NCBI GenBank assembly: GCA_000733355.1
Contig: JNVV01000066.1
Location: 117,702 to 181,701, forward strand
Reading direction: 5' to 3'
DNA: 64,000 nt
Origin: Falciphora oryzae
Lineage: Eukaryota > Ascomycota > Sordariomycetes > Magnaporthales > Magnaporthaceae
In this document: piece by piece, positions 54,420-64,000 of the stretch
How the letters are laid out: every line of letters starts with the position of its first letter
Position numbering within the stretch: the first letter of the stretch is position 1
Translations under genes and position numbers: made by a program
The notes under the pieces: model-generated
The model's input: the letters and a program-made list of their open reading frames with translations, nothing else
Told to the model about the DNA's origin: nothing
Database searches by the model: none

Positions 54420-57262
54420 CGACAACAACTGGGGAAGCCGGTTGAAGGAATTGAGGACGGGAATACCGGGCTGGTGATGAAACAGTCAAAAGACTCGAAA
54501 CCAGGTTGTGTCGAAGACTCAAAAATGTGAAGTTGACAGGGACGTGAATTTAGGCAGGCTCTGAGGTGCCCGACCCGTGTGCCTCATGAAGTTCGAGAGA
54601 GTGATGCCGAGAGAGAGACGTTAAGAGATGCGTTCCTGGAAGCTGAGACGGGGAGGAGCTCAGCTCAGCTGGCTGCCTCGTGCGGCGGACATCGCGGCTC
54701 TGGCTGACCCCGCACCAGAATGCATGCATGGTCGTCCAATCATCATTAGTGAGGCTTTTTTTTTTTCCTTTTGGAAGTTCAGCGTCCGGAACAGGGGTGG
54801 TTCTGCACGTCCGGGCTGGCTGAGACGCCGCCCAAGGTCCCGTGTTAGAGGCAGCTTCCGGGGGCGGCCATCTCGAGGTTGATGTTGCCTGATGTTTTTG
54901 TGGATGCTGACAAGAATCTAGGTCGAATCACTTCCAGGGTGATCGGGAGAGGCCCCAGAAGACTTGATGTTAAGTACCTATGTACAGCTTGTCTGCCTGG
55001 TGCTCTGGCTGTGCGATCACCTTTCTTCGAAAAATTCTTCCCTCGGGACCCGCTGTTAGTGGGTGCTAAGGAAGCACGGCCATTTTTGGTGTGCGGCCCA
55101 CCAAAATGAGCCGGACTCGTTATGTGGGCTCTAACAAGTCATTTGGCTTTATATTGCCCGCGTTCGCCGGCGTCCTTTCAACAACGACGACGACGACGCA
55201 ACTGTGACTAGAGATGCAGAAAAGGCTCGCAAAGGTATGGGGGTGCCTATTGCCAGCCGCGGGAAGGTCCTGCACCCCTTGCAGCCCAGGGCGCGCCTCG
55301 CGCGCGCCGAAACCTTCGACAACCGGATTGCTCCAACCTCCTCGCATTACCAAATTGACCGCCCTTGACCTCCTTTTCGCTTTCGCCTCACGGACGTACG
55401 AGCCGAAACGATTCCGAAATGCACAAAAGACTGCTGGCCGGTAAGCAGTTAAACACCACGGACGAATAGCCGGCCCGGCCGCCGCCGTCCCCCGCCACCC
55501 TCGCGACTCCTGTCGTGGGCGGGCGCTTGACCGAAAGACGATTCTCCACCAGATTCATGGTCGAATGCGCGATCTCGCCGGACAGCATAGAGCAAGCGCA
55601 ATTCATCCTGGTTCATCCGACCTCGTCAATAATCCGCAACATGCTACATACGTTGAGGTTGATTCCCCCGGGGTCCACGCCTTCCCCGTGGCTTTGGACG
55701 TCATCCCGAGCGGCATGGAAGCAGGTCGTCTGGTTGCCATGGTACACTTGGGATATGCATATACACATGTGTACTCTGTAAAGCAGGAGCAAAAATTGGA
55801 AAAGGAACTGTTGCGGGTGGTGAGTGCCGCCCAGCGGATGTTGCGAGACTTACCGTGTTGGGCCTCCGAAAGTCGTCTTTATGAGGGAAACCTGGTATTC
55901 CGGCGGACGTCCAACAAGGGCTGTTTCGGGCTTTTGAGCGAAGGAGGCTGGACGATATCACGGAGGAATACCTGGGTAAAAAGCTGAAGAAAGTCGTGGG
56001 AAGTGTCGGCGTAACGTTTTCCATCACCGACTCGGACATTCGCTAGGGGGTTAATTGGGGCGCGCGCCACTTTGCAACCTCACGCATTCGGGGCCCTTGC
56101 GCCATATGATTTTGTGCGGTGCGCCTTTACAAAAGCGCATGGGAGATCCTGTCGAAGCAGCAAGCCCAAAAGATCGGGAACGTGCCCCAACCCCTCTCGA
56201 CGCGTGCGGTGCAGCCGTCCCGCACGTTGAGCCGTCGCAGCTGGTTCTTCAGCGGAACACAAAAGAAAGCGAAGTAACACGCAGCTGGTTAAGCTTAAAA
56301 GTGGCGCAGCGCCGAGATTTCTGTCGTGTTGCAGTGCAGCGTGCAGCGGTCGGTCGAGATTAGGTTCCGCATGCCCTCGGAGCTCGATCCGACGCATCCA
56401 CCACACATCTCGTGGTCGCGCCGCCGTGCCCTGGAGTGTATCTTCCATGTGTAGTAAGCCTCCCTCGATCGCAGAAGGAAGCCAAGTTCTTTTTTGGCGG
56501 CATGCTTCCGTGTTTTTTTTTTTGCGGCAGAACGGCGCGGCCGACGTCAGCAGGAAAAAAGCCCCGGTTTAGCTAGTGTAGTCAATCAGCCACAGCACTG
56601 CCAGTCCACGATCTTGGGCATGACCCCCCTAGCTCTCGTTCCTGAAGGATGAGCTCCATGCCATGCATAGCCGATTTTGTGGGGGCTCGGGGGGCCTTGC
56701 CGCCCGCCTGCCTAGCGCTAGTCTAAACCGTTTAGGTAAGTCAAGGGGCAAAATCGGCACTTTTGTGGTCCCCTTGTCGTCTGCAATGTCCTTTCCTCCC
56801 GTGCCTCCCCCAGCGACGGCCAGCCCCATAGCCACACATTCGAAGAGGCTGATGTTCCAGAAATCCGGATAGATGTAAGCATGGCAGCTTCAAATGCCGA
56901 AAAAGGCAAGGCTATTGCAGCTATTTCCACCGCCGGCGCATCTCCACTGGCAGGCTATGCCTTTCGGACTTTTGCCTGCATACGTGCCTATTCCTATTGT
57001 TGAAGCCTATGATTACTGTAAACCACCCAAAACCAGCCCGGCATAGTGCACGAGGCTGCGATGCCAAAAGATATAAGAACAAGTTGATGCTACTGCTTTT
57101 GGTGGCTAGAACTTCTCTTATTATCGTCATCATCATCATCATCCCTTCTCGTCTTTCCGCATCACTTCACCCCTTGCTTTGCATATCCAACCCCCAAATC
57201 TTTTCCATCTCTTTGATCCTCTTTCCTTTTCTTTTCAACTTTTTCGGTTCTTCCATTTCAAA
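54420..57262. other. long gene-poor region
   Basis: About 2.8 kb with no recognisable protein. The longest plausible frame (55565-55987, 140 residues from an ATG) shows no motif and is not called. Poly-T runs occur at 54745-54757 and 56513-56523. The last 150 bp, pyrimidine-rich, is the likely promoter of the secreted protein gene at 57263. Confidence 0.5.
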
Positions 57263-57871
57263 ATGTTCGGACACGCCCGCCTCGTCGCCTTTACCTCATT
57301 CCTGGCCCTGCTCGGCCCCGCCCTGTCCGCAAACCTTTACCGTATGACCTTCGACTCGCCCCAGGACGCTCAGAAGAACGGCGGCCTTATCGCAAGGGAC
57401 CCCAACGGCGACGCCACCGTCATCGACCACGTCCTGGCCAAGCCGGGCATCAGGGACCCGTGGGTATCGACCAGCAGCTCCAAGAGGTTCTGCGCCTCGG
57501 GCGCCAAGTCGCCCGGCAACCTCAACTGCTACGTCTACACTATCGACCCCAAGGCCAACCCCCTAACCATTAAAGACGCGGCCAAGGAGTTCGAGAAGAA
57601 GGGTCAAGAGTACCCCAACCCGGCCGAGAAGGAGTTTTCGGTCAAGGGCAAGATCCCCTGGACCAGCATCATCGAGTGGGACGTGTACAGGGGCGGCAAG
57701 AAGCAGGAGACGGTCAAGCGGGTCGACTTTGAGAGGCCCAAGACCCCGACCACGCCGCCTCCCGCCGCCGGAGCCGCTAACAAGCGCCCGGCCTCGCAGT
57801 CGCCCAAGGGATCCTCGCCCAAGAAGTCCAACAAGCGCTCCGTCCGCGTCCGCCGCGCTTTCACTGCTTAA
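57263..57871 (+). CDS. secreted ADP-ribosyltransferase-like protein (heat-labile-enterotoxin A family)
   Basis: Single exon of 202 residues. A signal peptide (MFGHARLVAFTSFLALLG, cleavage after ALSA) is followed by an enterotoxin-A-like fold. It shows NLYRMTFDSPQD with the family's arginine, DPWVSTSSSKR with the STS motif, and an E-x-E at NPAEKEFSV, so the R-S-E triad of arginine-specific ADP-ribosyltransferases appears complete. After residue 165 comes a basic, Pro/Ser/Lys-rich tail. Known: this Pfam family is expanded in some insect- and plant-associated fungi, where members are thought to be secreted effectors. The partner B subunit of the bacterial toxin is absent. The ATG at 57263 is chosen because it starts the signal peptide. 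Activity and host target are unknown. Confidence 0.72.
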   Translation: MFGHARLVAFTSFLALLGPALSANLYRMTFDSPQDAQKNGGLIARDPNGDATVIDHVLAKPGIRDPWVSTSSSKRFCASGAKSPGNLNCYVYTIDPKANPLTIKDAAKEFEKKGQEYPNPAEKEFSVKGKIPWTSIIEWDVYRGGKKQETVKRVDFERPKTPTTPPPAAGAANKRPASQSPKGSSPKKSNKRSVRVRRAFTA

Positions 57872-58349
57872 AATTCGGCTAGTTATTACTGGCTATTGCC
57901 TCTTTAGCGGCGGCCGGCTCGGCTGCCCTCTGGGGTTCACATCACCTGATGCCCACGGCAGAGCTCCTCATTTATTTGTCTCATGTAACAAACAACTCTC
58001 CTTCTCTTTTGCAGCGAGTAGCATAGCACCAGCCTTTCGTTTTAAATTCGTATAGATACACTCTTCCTTTCTTTCGTGCGCCTTCCAACATTTGTGAATC
58101 CTGTGCTTTATGGTCTTTTTAGCGATCACGATCAGCGAAAGTTTCGATCTGGAAGATACAATTCTGTGGCATGCTCTCTCCCCTCTTTTGCTCTCTCCTG
58201 GGGTATCTGGGTTGCTTACAATGTGTGTTTGGCCATTGGCAGCATTGAAACCTCTGATACGGAGTAAGTGAGGGTTTGCGGCAAAGAGCCTGAGACGAGA
58301 GAAAACGTTACGGTTCGGCACGAGATAGCTATCTGCGCATCAGAATAAG
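57872..58349. other. intergenic region
   Basis: 3' region of the secreted protein gene and unassigned sequence up to the LINE fragment. Nothing recognised. Confidence 0.5.
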
Positions 58350-59405
58350 CCGTTGATTAAAACTCGCTCTCTAACATGCCCCTTTCGCCTGGGGAAGCCG
58401 TTTGGAGCTTCCGCAACTGCACTTTCCACTTGTGCCTCGATAACACCTCGGCGGCTAACGGCTGCTTAAGTACGGCCCCCGATAATTCACAAGGGGCCTT
58501 TAAAAAGGTTTATTGCCTTATGGATAAACACCGGATACACGTTCGCTGGTCCCCGGGCCATACGGGAATCCCCGGGAACGAAAAGGCCGATGCCGAAGCA
58601 AAGTTGGGATCGGCCTTGCCAATACCCCAACACTCCAAGCCAGCGGTGGCCGGAATAAAAGCTTTGGCCTGGAAAATGGCCCGGGACGCCCGAAACGCAT
58701 GGTTTAATAACAACCTTCCGGAACGGTACGGGGCTATAAGCCTCCCGCCGGCACCGCAGCCTACGCCCGAAGCTTTACAGCTCCACCGGAATGTTTTACA
58801 ACGGCTGGTAGCCGCACGCACAAGGCACGGGGATTTCGATTATTACTACCGAAAGTTCCAACACGAAAACGATAACCCGTGCCGTTGCGGAAGAAACAAA
58901 TCCCCCTCCCACCCTGTATTTTGCAAACTGGCGAAGGCGTTAGAAAATAAATGGCTTAAAGCGGACCCCGCCCCGGCCGTTGATAAGCCGGGATATTGGA
59001 AACGGCTGCTCCAAAAGCCTTTCCTTTTTGCTTCGTTCGCCGATGCCACCAACTACTACAATATCGCTAAACGGTAACAATAAGGCCCAAAAAGCCTGCA
59101 TACAACATTTTCCTTTATCCTTCGCATCGTTTACTTTTTCCTTTGTACTATTGGGACCAATAATAAACTCGTTAGTCCCCCGCAAACCCGGCTGGGCCCA
59201 AGAGGGGTTCCAAGGACCTCTTCGCCCAAACCCGGCCTTACCCCTTTTCCGGCAAACTCGCCGGCCGAACGCATCACTACCACCCGCAGCGCTTCACAAC
59301 GCCCCGGCGTATATACATACGCCCTACCGCCGATTGCCCGCTTACCAACAAGAAGCGCCGGAATGCGGCCCGACCTCCGTGTGCCTTCGGGTTTAATCTG
59401 TTAGC
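58350..59405 (+). mobile_element. 5'-truncated Tad-like LINE
   Basis: Only the 3' end of a non-LTR retrotransposon remains: the C-terminal ORF2 piece and about 330 bp of likely 3' untranslated DNA. Such 5' truncation is typical of target-primed insertion. A poly-A tail is not obvious. The coding part is not peppered with stops, in contrast with the block at 34-53 kb. End points are approximate. Confidence 0.7.
58376..59077 (+). pseudogene. LINE ORF2 C-terminus: RNase H and zinc-finger end
   Basis: Open for 233 residues. It holds the last part of an RNase H domain (LCLDNTSAANG, then VRWSPGHTGIPGNEKADAEA) and a C-terminal CxC...H...C finger (CRCGRNKSPSHPVFC), which closes ORF2 in Tad1-type LINEs. 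The reverse transcriptase and endonuclease are missing, so this is a fragment, not a gene. Confidence 0.82.
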
Positions 59406-59557
59406 CGCTTTGATAGCAACATGTAGCCTAGTGTCAAGCTTAGGTAGCGCTAGCACGTCATATGCCCCTTGGGAGGCAGGGACCGGTAGATCCCGATATA
59501 ATGACGTTAAATATACTCCTCCTCCTCCTCCACACCATTTTTGCATGGCGTGCGTCG

Positions 59558-60057
59558 GCGACCGACGAGCAGGATAAAGCGTTGAATGCATAGCAGGACG
59601 GCGCCGCCGCCATTACCACCACCACCACCGTCCCCTCCATCGCTAACAAACACACCTCCGGGCTCCTCGCGACGGGGCCGCACCAATCCCGCAATTTTCT
59701 AAACCGGTCCGACATAGGCCTCGTAAGCAGCGCGCGCGAAAGCGACCCGCTCGACAACATCGTGCGGGTATGGGACGACACGGCGCCGCAAAAGCCCATC
59801 ACGCTAACCAACAAGGGCATCCGCATTACGGGGCGCCTTATCGACGTAGCGCCGGGCTCCAAGCGCTACGAGCTGCTAGTGCTAGTGCTCAATTGCTCGC
59901 CCGGGTGGAACCCGCTACTAATAACGGGCATCTACATCCGGCGCGAGCGGGGCGACCGCTACGCGCGCTTGCGGCCCGACGAGCTGGTCGAGATCGAGGT
60001 CGGCGGGCGACGGCCCTGGTTCCAGACGCTGACGCTGCACGGGCTCGCGTCGGCCGA
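59558..60057 (+). pseudogene. 3' remnant of a HET-domain (HET-E-type) gene
   Basis: One frame shows the tail that follows the HET domain in fungal incompatibility proteins. It has a segment around SGLLATGPHQSRNF, then ITLTNKGIRITGRLIDV, a stretch like the usual cysteine-containing loop (LVLNCSPGWNPLL), and ITGIYIRRERGDRYARLRPDE. A TAG at 59591 stands where a tryptophan is expected (LNA-stop-QD). The N-terminal HET domain is absent; the LINE fragment lies immediately upstream and may have replaced it. The frame runs on to 60376 without family resemblance. Confidence 0.65.
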
Positions 60058-60801
60058 GGACGTGCTTCTCCCCAGTGTTTCTGCTCGCTTACATCGTCCT
60101 TTGCCAGCCTATCAGGCTGCCTGGCCCTCGCCAGTACCTCTGTACAGAAATTTCCTACCCCTCCGAGAACCCGGCAGTGGTGTTAGTGCCTGTGCGTCGG
60201 TGCTGCTGGAAGAAGCCAACCGGGCCGATTGTTCGTCCCTGGAGGTGATCAAATGGAAAAGAAAATTTTTTGTTTGTTTTTCTCTGGAACCCTCACCCCA
60301 ACGCGTGGCGGGAGTCAGCAGCCCGCATGCCTGGGGGGCCTCCTGCATATTTGGGCGCCAATGCGATGGGATCTGATGGCAAGTTGCGAGCCACCTCCAC
60401 CGGTTTCCTCTCCAACTTTATCGTGACGACACTCCGCCGGCCGATTATTGGACTCTTCCCAACACCAGCTGGTTCTCCAACGCTCCGGCTCAGACGAAAA
60501 GCACCGGACTGCGCATACCTCAACAAGGTCCACGCTCCTTGCTTGAACGATTGCTTTCAGTTTGGTTCTCTGTGCGCGTCGGCTACAGAGAGGATACTTC
60601 GACGTCGCTAACGTGGGTCCCAAAAATAAAACAGGCTCCGGCCAAAGCCTTCCCACATGGCGGCGCGCTTTGGACAACGCACCCTCAGCTTCCCTGCAGC
60701 CATCGTGTCCAAAGCTCTCCCGCCTATCTGACGACGAGGAAGTGAGCACGCAGTCCTCGTCGAGCGACGAGAGCGTCGGGATCCCCAGCAAGGGCCTCGC
60801 G
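60058..60801. other. intergenic region upstream of the ATPase gene
   Basis: No recognised domain. An upstream ATG at 60657 opens a short frame (MAARFGQRTLSFPAAIVSK) that ends after 24 codons. It could be a first exon of the ATPase or an upstream ORF. Confidence 0.45.
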
Positions 60802-62598
60802 ATGGAGAAAGCCTCGGACGGCCGCGCCTCCGCCTGGAGCGGCATACTTTCCATGGCTGCGCGGGCAAAGATTCTGGCCGAGCAGCTCAAGCTCCTCACA
60901 TTGTCGGCGGACAATGACGAGCTCTCGGAGCTGCGGGCCGTCCCCATCTTCACCGCCAAGGTCCAGGAGCGGGCCGAGGCCATGGCGTGCTCCAAGGCCC
61001 GCTTGAGTGGCAACCCGGCCGGCCACGAGACCTTCACCCAGTATGGCCTGCTTGCGGCAGACGCCGGTGCCGATGTTGGGAAGGCGCGCTGCCCCGGAGA
61101 CGCGCACGACTCGCGGCTCTTTTATAACATCGCCGCCCCCTCCAGCATCTTTGTGTGTGGCAGTCAGGGATCAGGCAAGAGCTACACCCTGTCATGTCTT
61201 CTCGAGAACTGCTTGCTTCCGTCGGCCGCCAACGTCCTGCCTCGGCCCCTAACCGGCATCGTCTTCCACTACGACACCTTCGTCACCGACGGTGGAGGCG
61301 AGCCCTGCGAGGCGGCCTACTTGGCGTCGAACTCGGCGATCAAGGTGCGCGTGTTGTGTGCGCCGACCAACTTCAACACGATGAAGGTAAGCGTTACCCT
61401 GCAAGCCCGCCGTGACAGCTATGGCCATCTGACGCTCTCCCGTATAGAGGGTCTACGCCAAGATCCCCGGCGTCACCGTCCGGCCCCTTCGCCTCGACGA
61501 GAGCGATTTGAACACGAAGCGGATGATGGGCCTCATGGGGGTCGATGACAGCAACGGCCTCCCGCTGTACTTGCACGTGGTCCAGCGCATTCTGCGGGAT
61601 TTGAGACTAGAGCAGCAGACCCTTGCCTCCGACGACGGCCGCTCCTCCCAGCCGTTTCAGTATGCCAAGTTCAAGGCGATGATGGAGCGCGAGGAGCTAA
61701 CCCCGGCCCAAGAGGCGCCTCTCAAACAGCGTCTCGATACGCTCGAAAGCTTTATGGTTTCGAAGCAGGCGTACTCCCATAGCTTCCTGACCGCGGCGAA
61801 GGGCAACATCCGCAAAATTACCCGAGACGACCCGGGCACGGATTGGACTCCGCAGGTGCGCAGAAATCCTTTCCGTCTTGGATGCCCACCGGAAAATCCC
61901 TCCACGGCCCATTCCGCTAACGACATAACCATCCTCACCAGGCCAGCCAACTTACAATCGTCGACCTCTCGTGCCCCTGCGTCAAGGCCGACACGGCCTG
62001 CTCCCTATTCAACATCTGCCTCAGCCTCTTCCTGGAACAGGACTCGTCCAAAATCGGCCGCGTCGTCGCCCTGGACGAGGCACACAAGTATATGGGCGGC
62101 GCCAACGGCGCCCCGGCCGAGTCGGCCGACGCGCGTGCTCTAACCGAATCGCTCCTGTCAACCATCCGCCTGCAGCGCCACCAAGGCTGCCGCGTTATCG
62201 TCGCGACCCAGGAGCCGTCCGTATCGCCGGCGCTGCTAGACCTGTGCTCCGTCACCATCGTGCACCGCTTCACGTCGCCCGCGTGGCTCAAGGTCCTAAG
62301 GGGCCACCTCGCGGGTGCCAGCGCGGCGTCTGCGGTGCTGGAAAAGGAAGAGGGAGAGGAGGAGGAGGAGGAGGAGGGCCGGGGTGACGGCGACGGCACG
62401 GCGGAGCTGTTTTCGCAAATTGTAAGGCTGCGCGTCGGCGAGGCGCTGCTCTTCGCGCCCAGCGCGGCCGTGGGCGTATACGGGGACGGCGCCGGCGACG
62501 ACGGGCGCGTGTTCCGCCGCCTGGGCAGCGGCGTGCGCAAGGTGCGGATCCGGAACCGCGTCACGGCGGACGGCGGCCGGAGCATCATGGCCTCGTGA
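60802..62598 (+). CDS. P-loop ATPase with HerA/FtsK-like organisation
   Basis: Three exons, 60802..61386, 61448..61855 and 61942..62598, give 549 residues from the ATG at 60802. The same frame is open upstream to 60562, so the start is uncertain. Walker A is CGSQGSGKSYTL (about residue 120). Walker B is VVALDEAHKYM, followed by a sensor-like RVIVATQEPS. This spacing resembles HerA/FtsK/VirB4-type ATPases and uncharacterised fungal proteins with the same order. A polyglutamate stretch (62342-62380) interrupts the C-terminal part. No membrane span or signal peptide was seen. Known members move DNA or protein, but the role of the fungal family is not established. The introns are short (61 and 86 bp) and in phase 0. 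Confidence 0.75.
62342..62380 (+). repeat. GAG/GAA-rich polyglutamate run in the ATPase gene
   Basis: Purine run coding for about a dozen Glu with one Gly. Likely a surface loop of variable length. Confidence 0.75.
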
Positions 62599-63231
62599 AG
62601 CCGGGCACACTGACTGGCTCTGTAAGATTTTGGTGGCGAGGGCGATCGTTTGGCTGTGGGCTTTGGCCGACTGCTTGGGTGGGCTGTTTGGCCGGAGCAT
62701 TACGGCTTCGCAAAGCGGAGCGCGCTGGCTTTGTGATACTGGCGGCGAAGGAGATTGTTTGGCAGTGGACTTTGGCCAGCTGCTCAGATGGACTGTTGTG
62801 GATTCTTCGACTGGGTCTCTATTGACAAAACCGATATGTAGCACTGCAAGTAGCCTTTGATGTAATGGATAGTTGTTTTTTTGTACATTCCCTGGCTCGT
62901 GCTGCTGGCGGTTTCAGGCCGCGCTGTTTGAAGCATGTTGGGCAGGATAACAAGCGGCTTTGTGTTTCTAGTGCCTATATATAGGTAAATCTACGCTGGA
63001 CGGGTCTTAGTGTCTTCTACTTTACTGTGATGGCCGGGCGTGGCATGGCTCGTTATCCTGACCACAGCGTCCTTGGTGTCCGGGCCTCTCTTTGTCGACT
63101 CTCCATCACTGGGGATCCCTTCCTCCCCGCTATTGGCTACGGCGGCTTTGTGTGCCCTGTTCGGGGTTGGGGCATCAGTGGTCGGCAAAATGCAGAACTG
63201 GATGATATGCAGGTAGCTCGGATTCTTGCAT
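62599..63231. other. convergent intergenic region
   Basis: Between the ATPase and MFS genes, which converge. It contains two similar phrases of about 60 bp (62600-62690 and 62700-62790, each with TGGCGR-AGGNGAT-GTTTGGC), suggesting an imperfect local duplication. No gene recognised. Confidence 0.5.
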
Positions 63232-63684
63232 TTACTCCTTTCGCTTTAAATAAATATCCAAAACGTGCGTGGCAACGACCAGCCCCAGCGCGCAGGCGAG
63301 GCAGAACCCAAACCCCTTTGGGAACCTGGGGCCTTCGACGGTCGGGAAGGTGAGCAGCGGGGTCCAGGCCGTGGACGATTGCGCGATAATGGTGATTATG
63401 ACGAGTGTAAAGGATCTTTCCTCGGGCGAGTCGCGGAGTAGGGTGTTGACCCAACCGTGGATGACGCTCGACATGGCGTTGGCCCAGTATATGGTCGAGA
63501 AGGCGTACCACATGGCGGCCTCGGGCACGTTCCAGACCACCAGGATGACCAGCCCCGAGGCGTTTAGCAGCGACGATAGCGAAATGGCCCAGGCCGGGCC
63601 GATGAGCAGGTCCGAGGCGAAGCAGGCGACCAGGTTGTACAGAATGCCCAGCGCGGGCGAGATGGTGCCCAGCTCGTCTCCGTA
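63232..63684 (-). CDS. 3' exon of an MFS transporter (Dal5/allantoate-permease type), partial
   Basis: The last 151 codons of a major-facilitator transporter of the anion:cation symporter group, which includes nicotinate, pantothenate and allantoate permeases. Seen: four or five membrane spans, with PALGILYNLVACFASDLLIG, LVILVVWNVPEAAMWYAF, the NAMSSVIHGWVNTLLRDSPEERS loop and the end VVATHVLDIYLKRKE. A TAG/AG acceptor at 63685 precedes the frame. Upstream sequence to 64000 shows no further spans, so either a long intron intervenes or the gene has lost its 5' part. Full members are about 480-520 residues. Confidence 0.68.
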   Translation of the reverse strand, partial: YGDELGTISPALGILYNLVACFASDLLIGPAWAISLSSLLNASGLVILVVWNVPEAAMWYAFSTIYWANAMSSVIHGWVNTLLRDSPEERSFTLVIITIIAQSSTAWTPLLTFPTVEGPRFPKGFGFCLACALGLVVATHVLDIYLKRKE

Positions 63685-64000
63685 CTACCAACCAACTCCG
63701 AAGCCGCCTGCACCTTTCGAGAGCGCTGTCGGCAGGCCCGTTGGGGGTCCAAACTACGACTGCCGAGGAGGGGATTTTGATGGGTGCGACAAATCCTGGG
63801 CTATTATTATAACTGGCTCACAGGAAGTCCACATTGGAGCACAAATCTAACTTCCCCCCCTTCCTCGTATTCATTTCTTAGCATTGCGCTGTTAGTGCAC
63901 ACTGCCAAATTGTATACATTTCCTTAACATCTGCCAATTAGCGACCTAACACCAATAACCACGCCCGCCAACGGCGTTGGCGACGGCAACATGCCGCTGC
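63685..64000. other. unassigned sequence at window end
   Basis: Should contain the upstream exons of the MFS gene if it is intact, but no membrane-span coding was found on the minus strand. Confidence 0.4.

Noticed and set aside
55565..55987. A 140-residue ATG-started frame
   Set aside because: No motif, no signal peptide, no supporting context; within chance expectation for this composition.

Overview
The window looks like a chromosome segment of a filamentous ascomycete, most likely a Sordariomycete. The reasons are short spliceosomal introns with GTRNGY donors and CTNAC branch points, GC-rich genes, a multidomain PKS-NRPS, Zn2Cys6 and HET families, Tad-like LINE and Fot1/pogo elements, and a transposon block degraded in the manner of repeat-induced point mutation (RIP). 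No search could be run. All calls come from reading motifs and splice signals, so exon borders are manual predictions.

Region 1 (about 0.2-34.3 kb) is a secondary-metabolite gene cluster. Its core is a five-exon PKS-NRPS of about 4188 residues (21390-34317): KS-AT-DH-MT-(degenerate ER)-KR-ACP-C-A-PCP-R. A separate LovC-type enoyl reductase (4340-5589) supplies the missing ER activity. Three P450s of three different types (6201-8571, 11639-13431, 17774-20357) and a condensation-like acyltransferase (2358-3863) are the probable tailoring enzymes. A Zn2Cys6 regulator (8864-10648) is the probable switch. A MOSC/ferredoxin-reductase/2Fe-2S fusion (222-1919) sits at the left edge. Most unusual are two divergent, dissimilar LAG1/ceramide-synthase genes (13671-15328 and 15981-17403) inside the cluster. 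These suggest that the product acts on sphingolipid synthesis and that one or both copies give self-protection, or that one acylates an amine in the pathway. Most genes lie in head-to-head pairs sharing promoter regions.

Region 2 (34.3-53.4 kb) is a nested transposon block. Matching target-site duplications let the insertions be ordered. A Ty3/Gypsy chromovirus (36158-42754, minus strand, TSD GTCTT) sits inside the inverted repeat of a TIR element (34552-42774). A second chromovirus (44179-51313, plus strand, TSD TTTCG) and a solo LTR (51814-52340, TSD AAAAC) sit inside a Fot1/pogo element (43889-53385, TSD TA). A further solo LTR (49803-50298, TSD ATTTC) sits inside the second chromovirus. 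Coding regions are riddled with stops.

Region 3 (53.4-64 kb) is sparse accessory DNA. It holds an orphan intronless gene whose stop codon is formed at the pogo insertion point, a secreted ADP-ribosyltransferase-like protein, a 5'-truncated Tad-like LINE, the tail of a HET-domain gene, a P-loop ATPase related to HerA/FtsK-type enzymes, and the 3' end of an MFS transporter gene.
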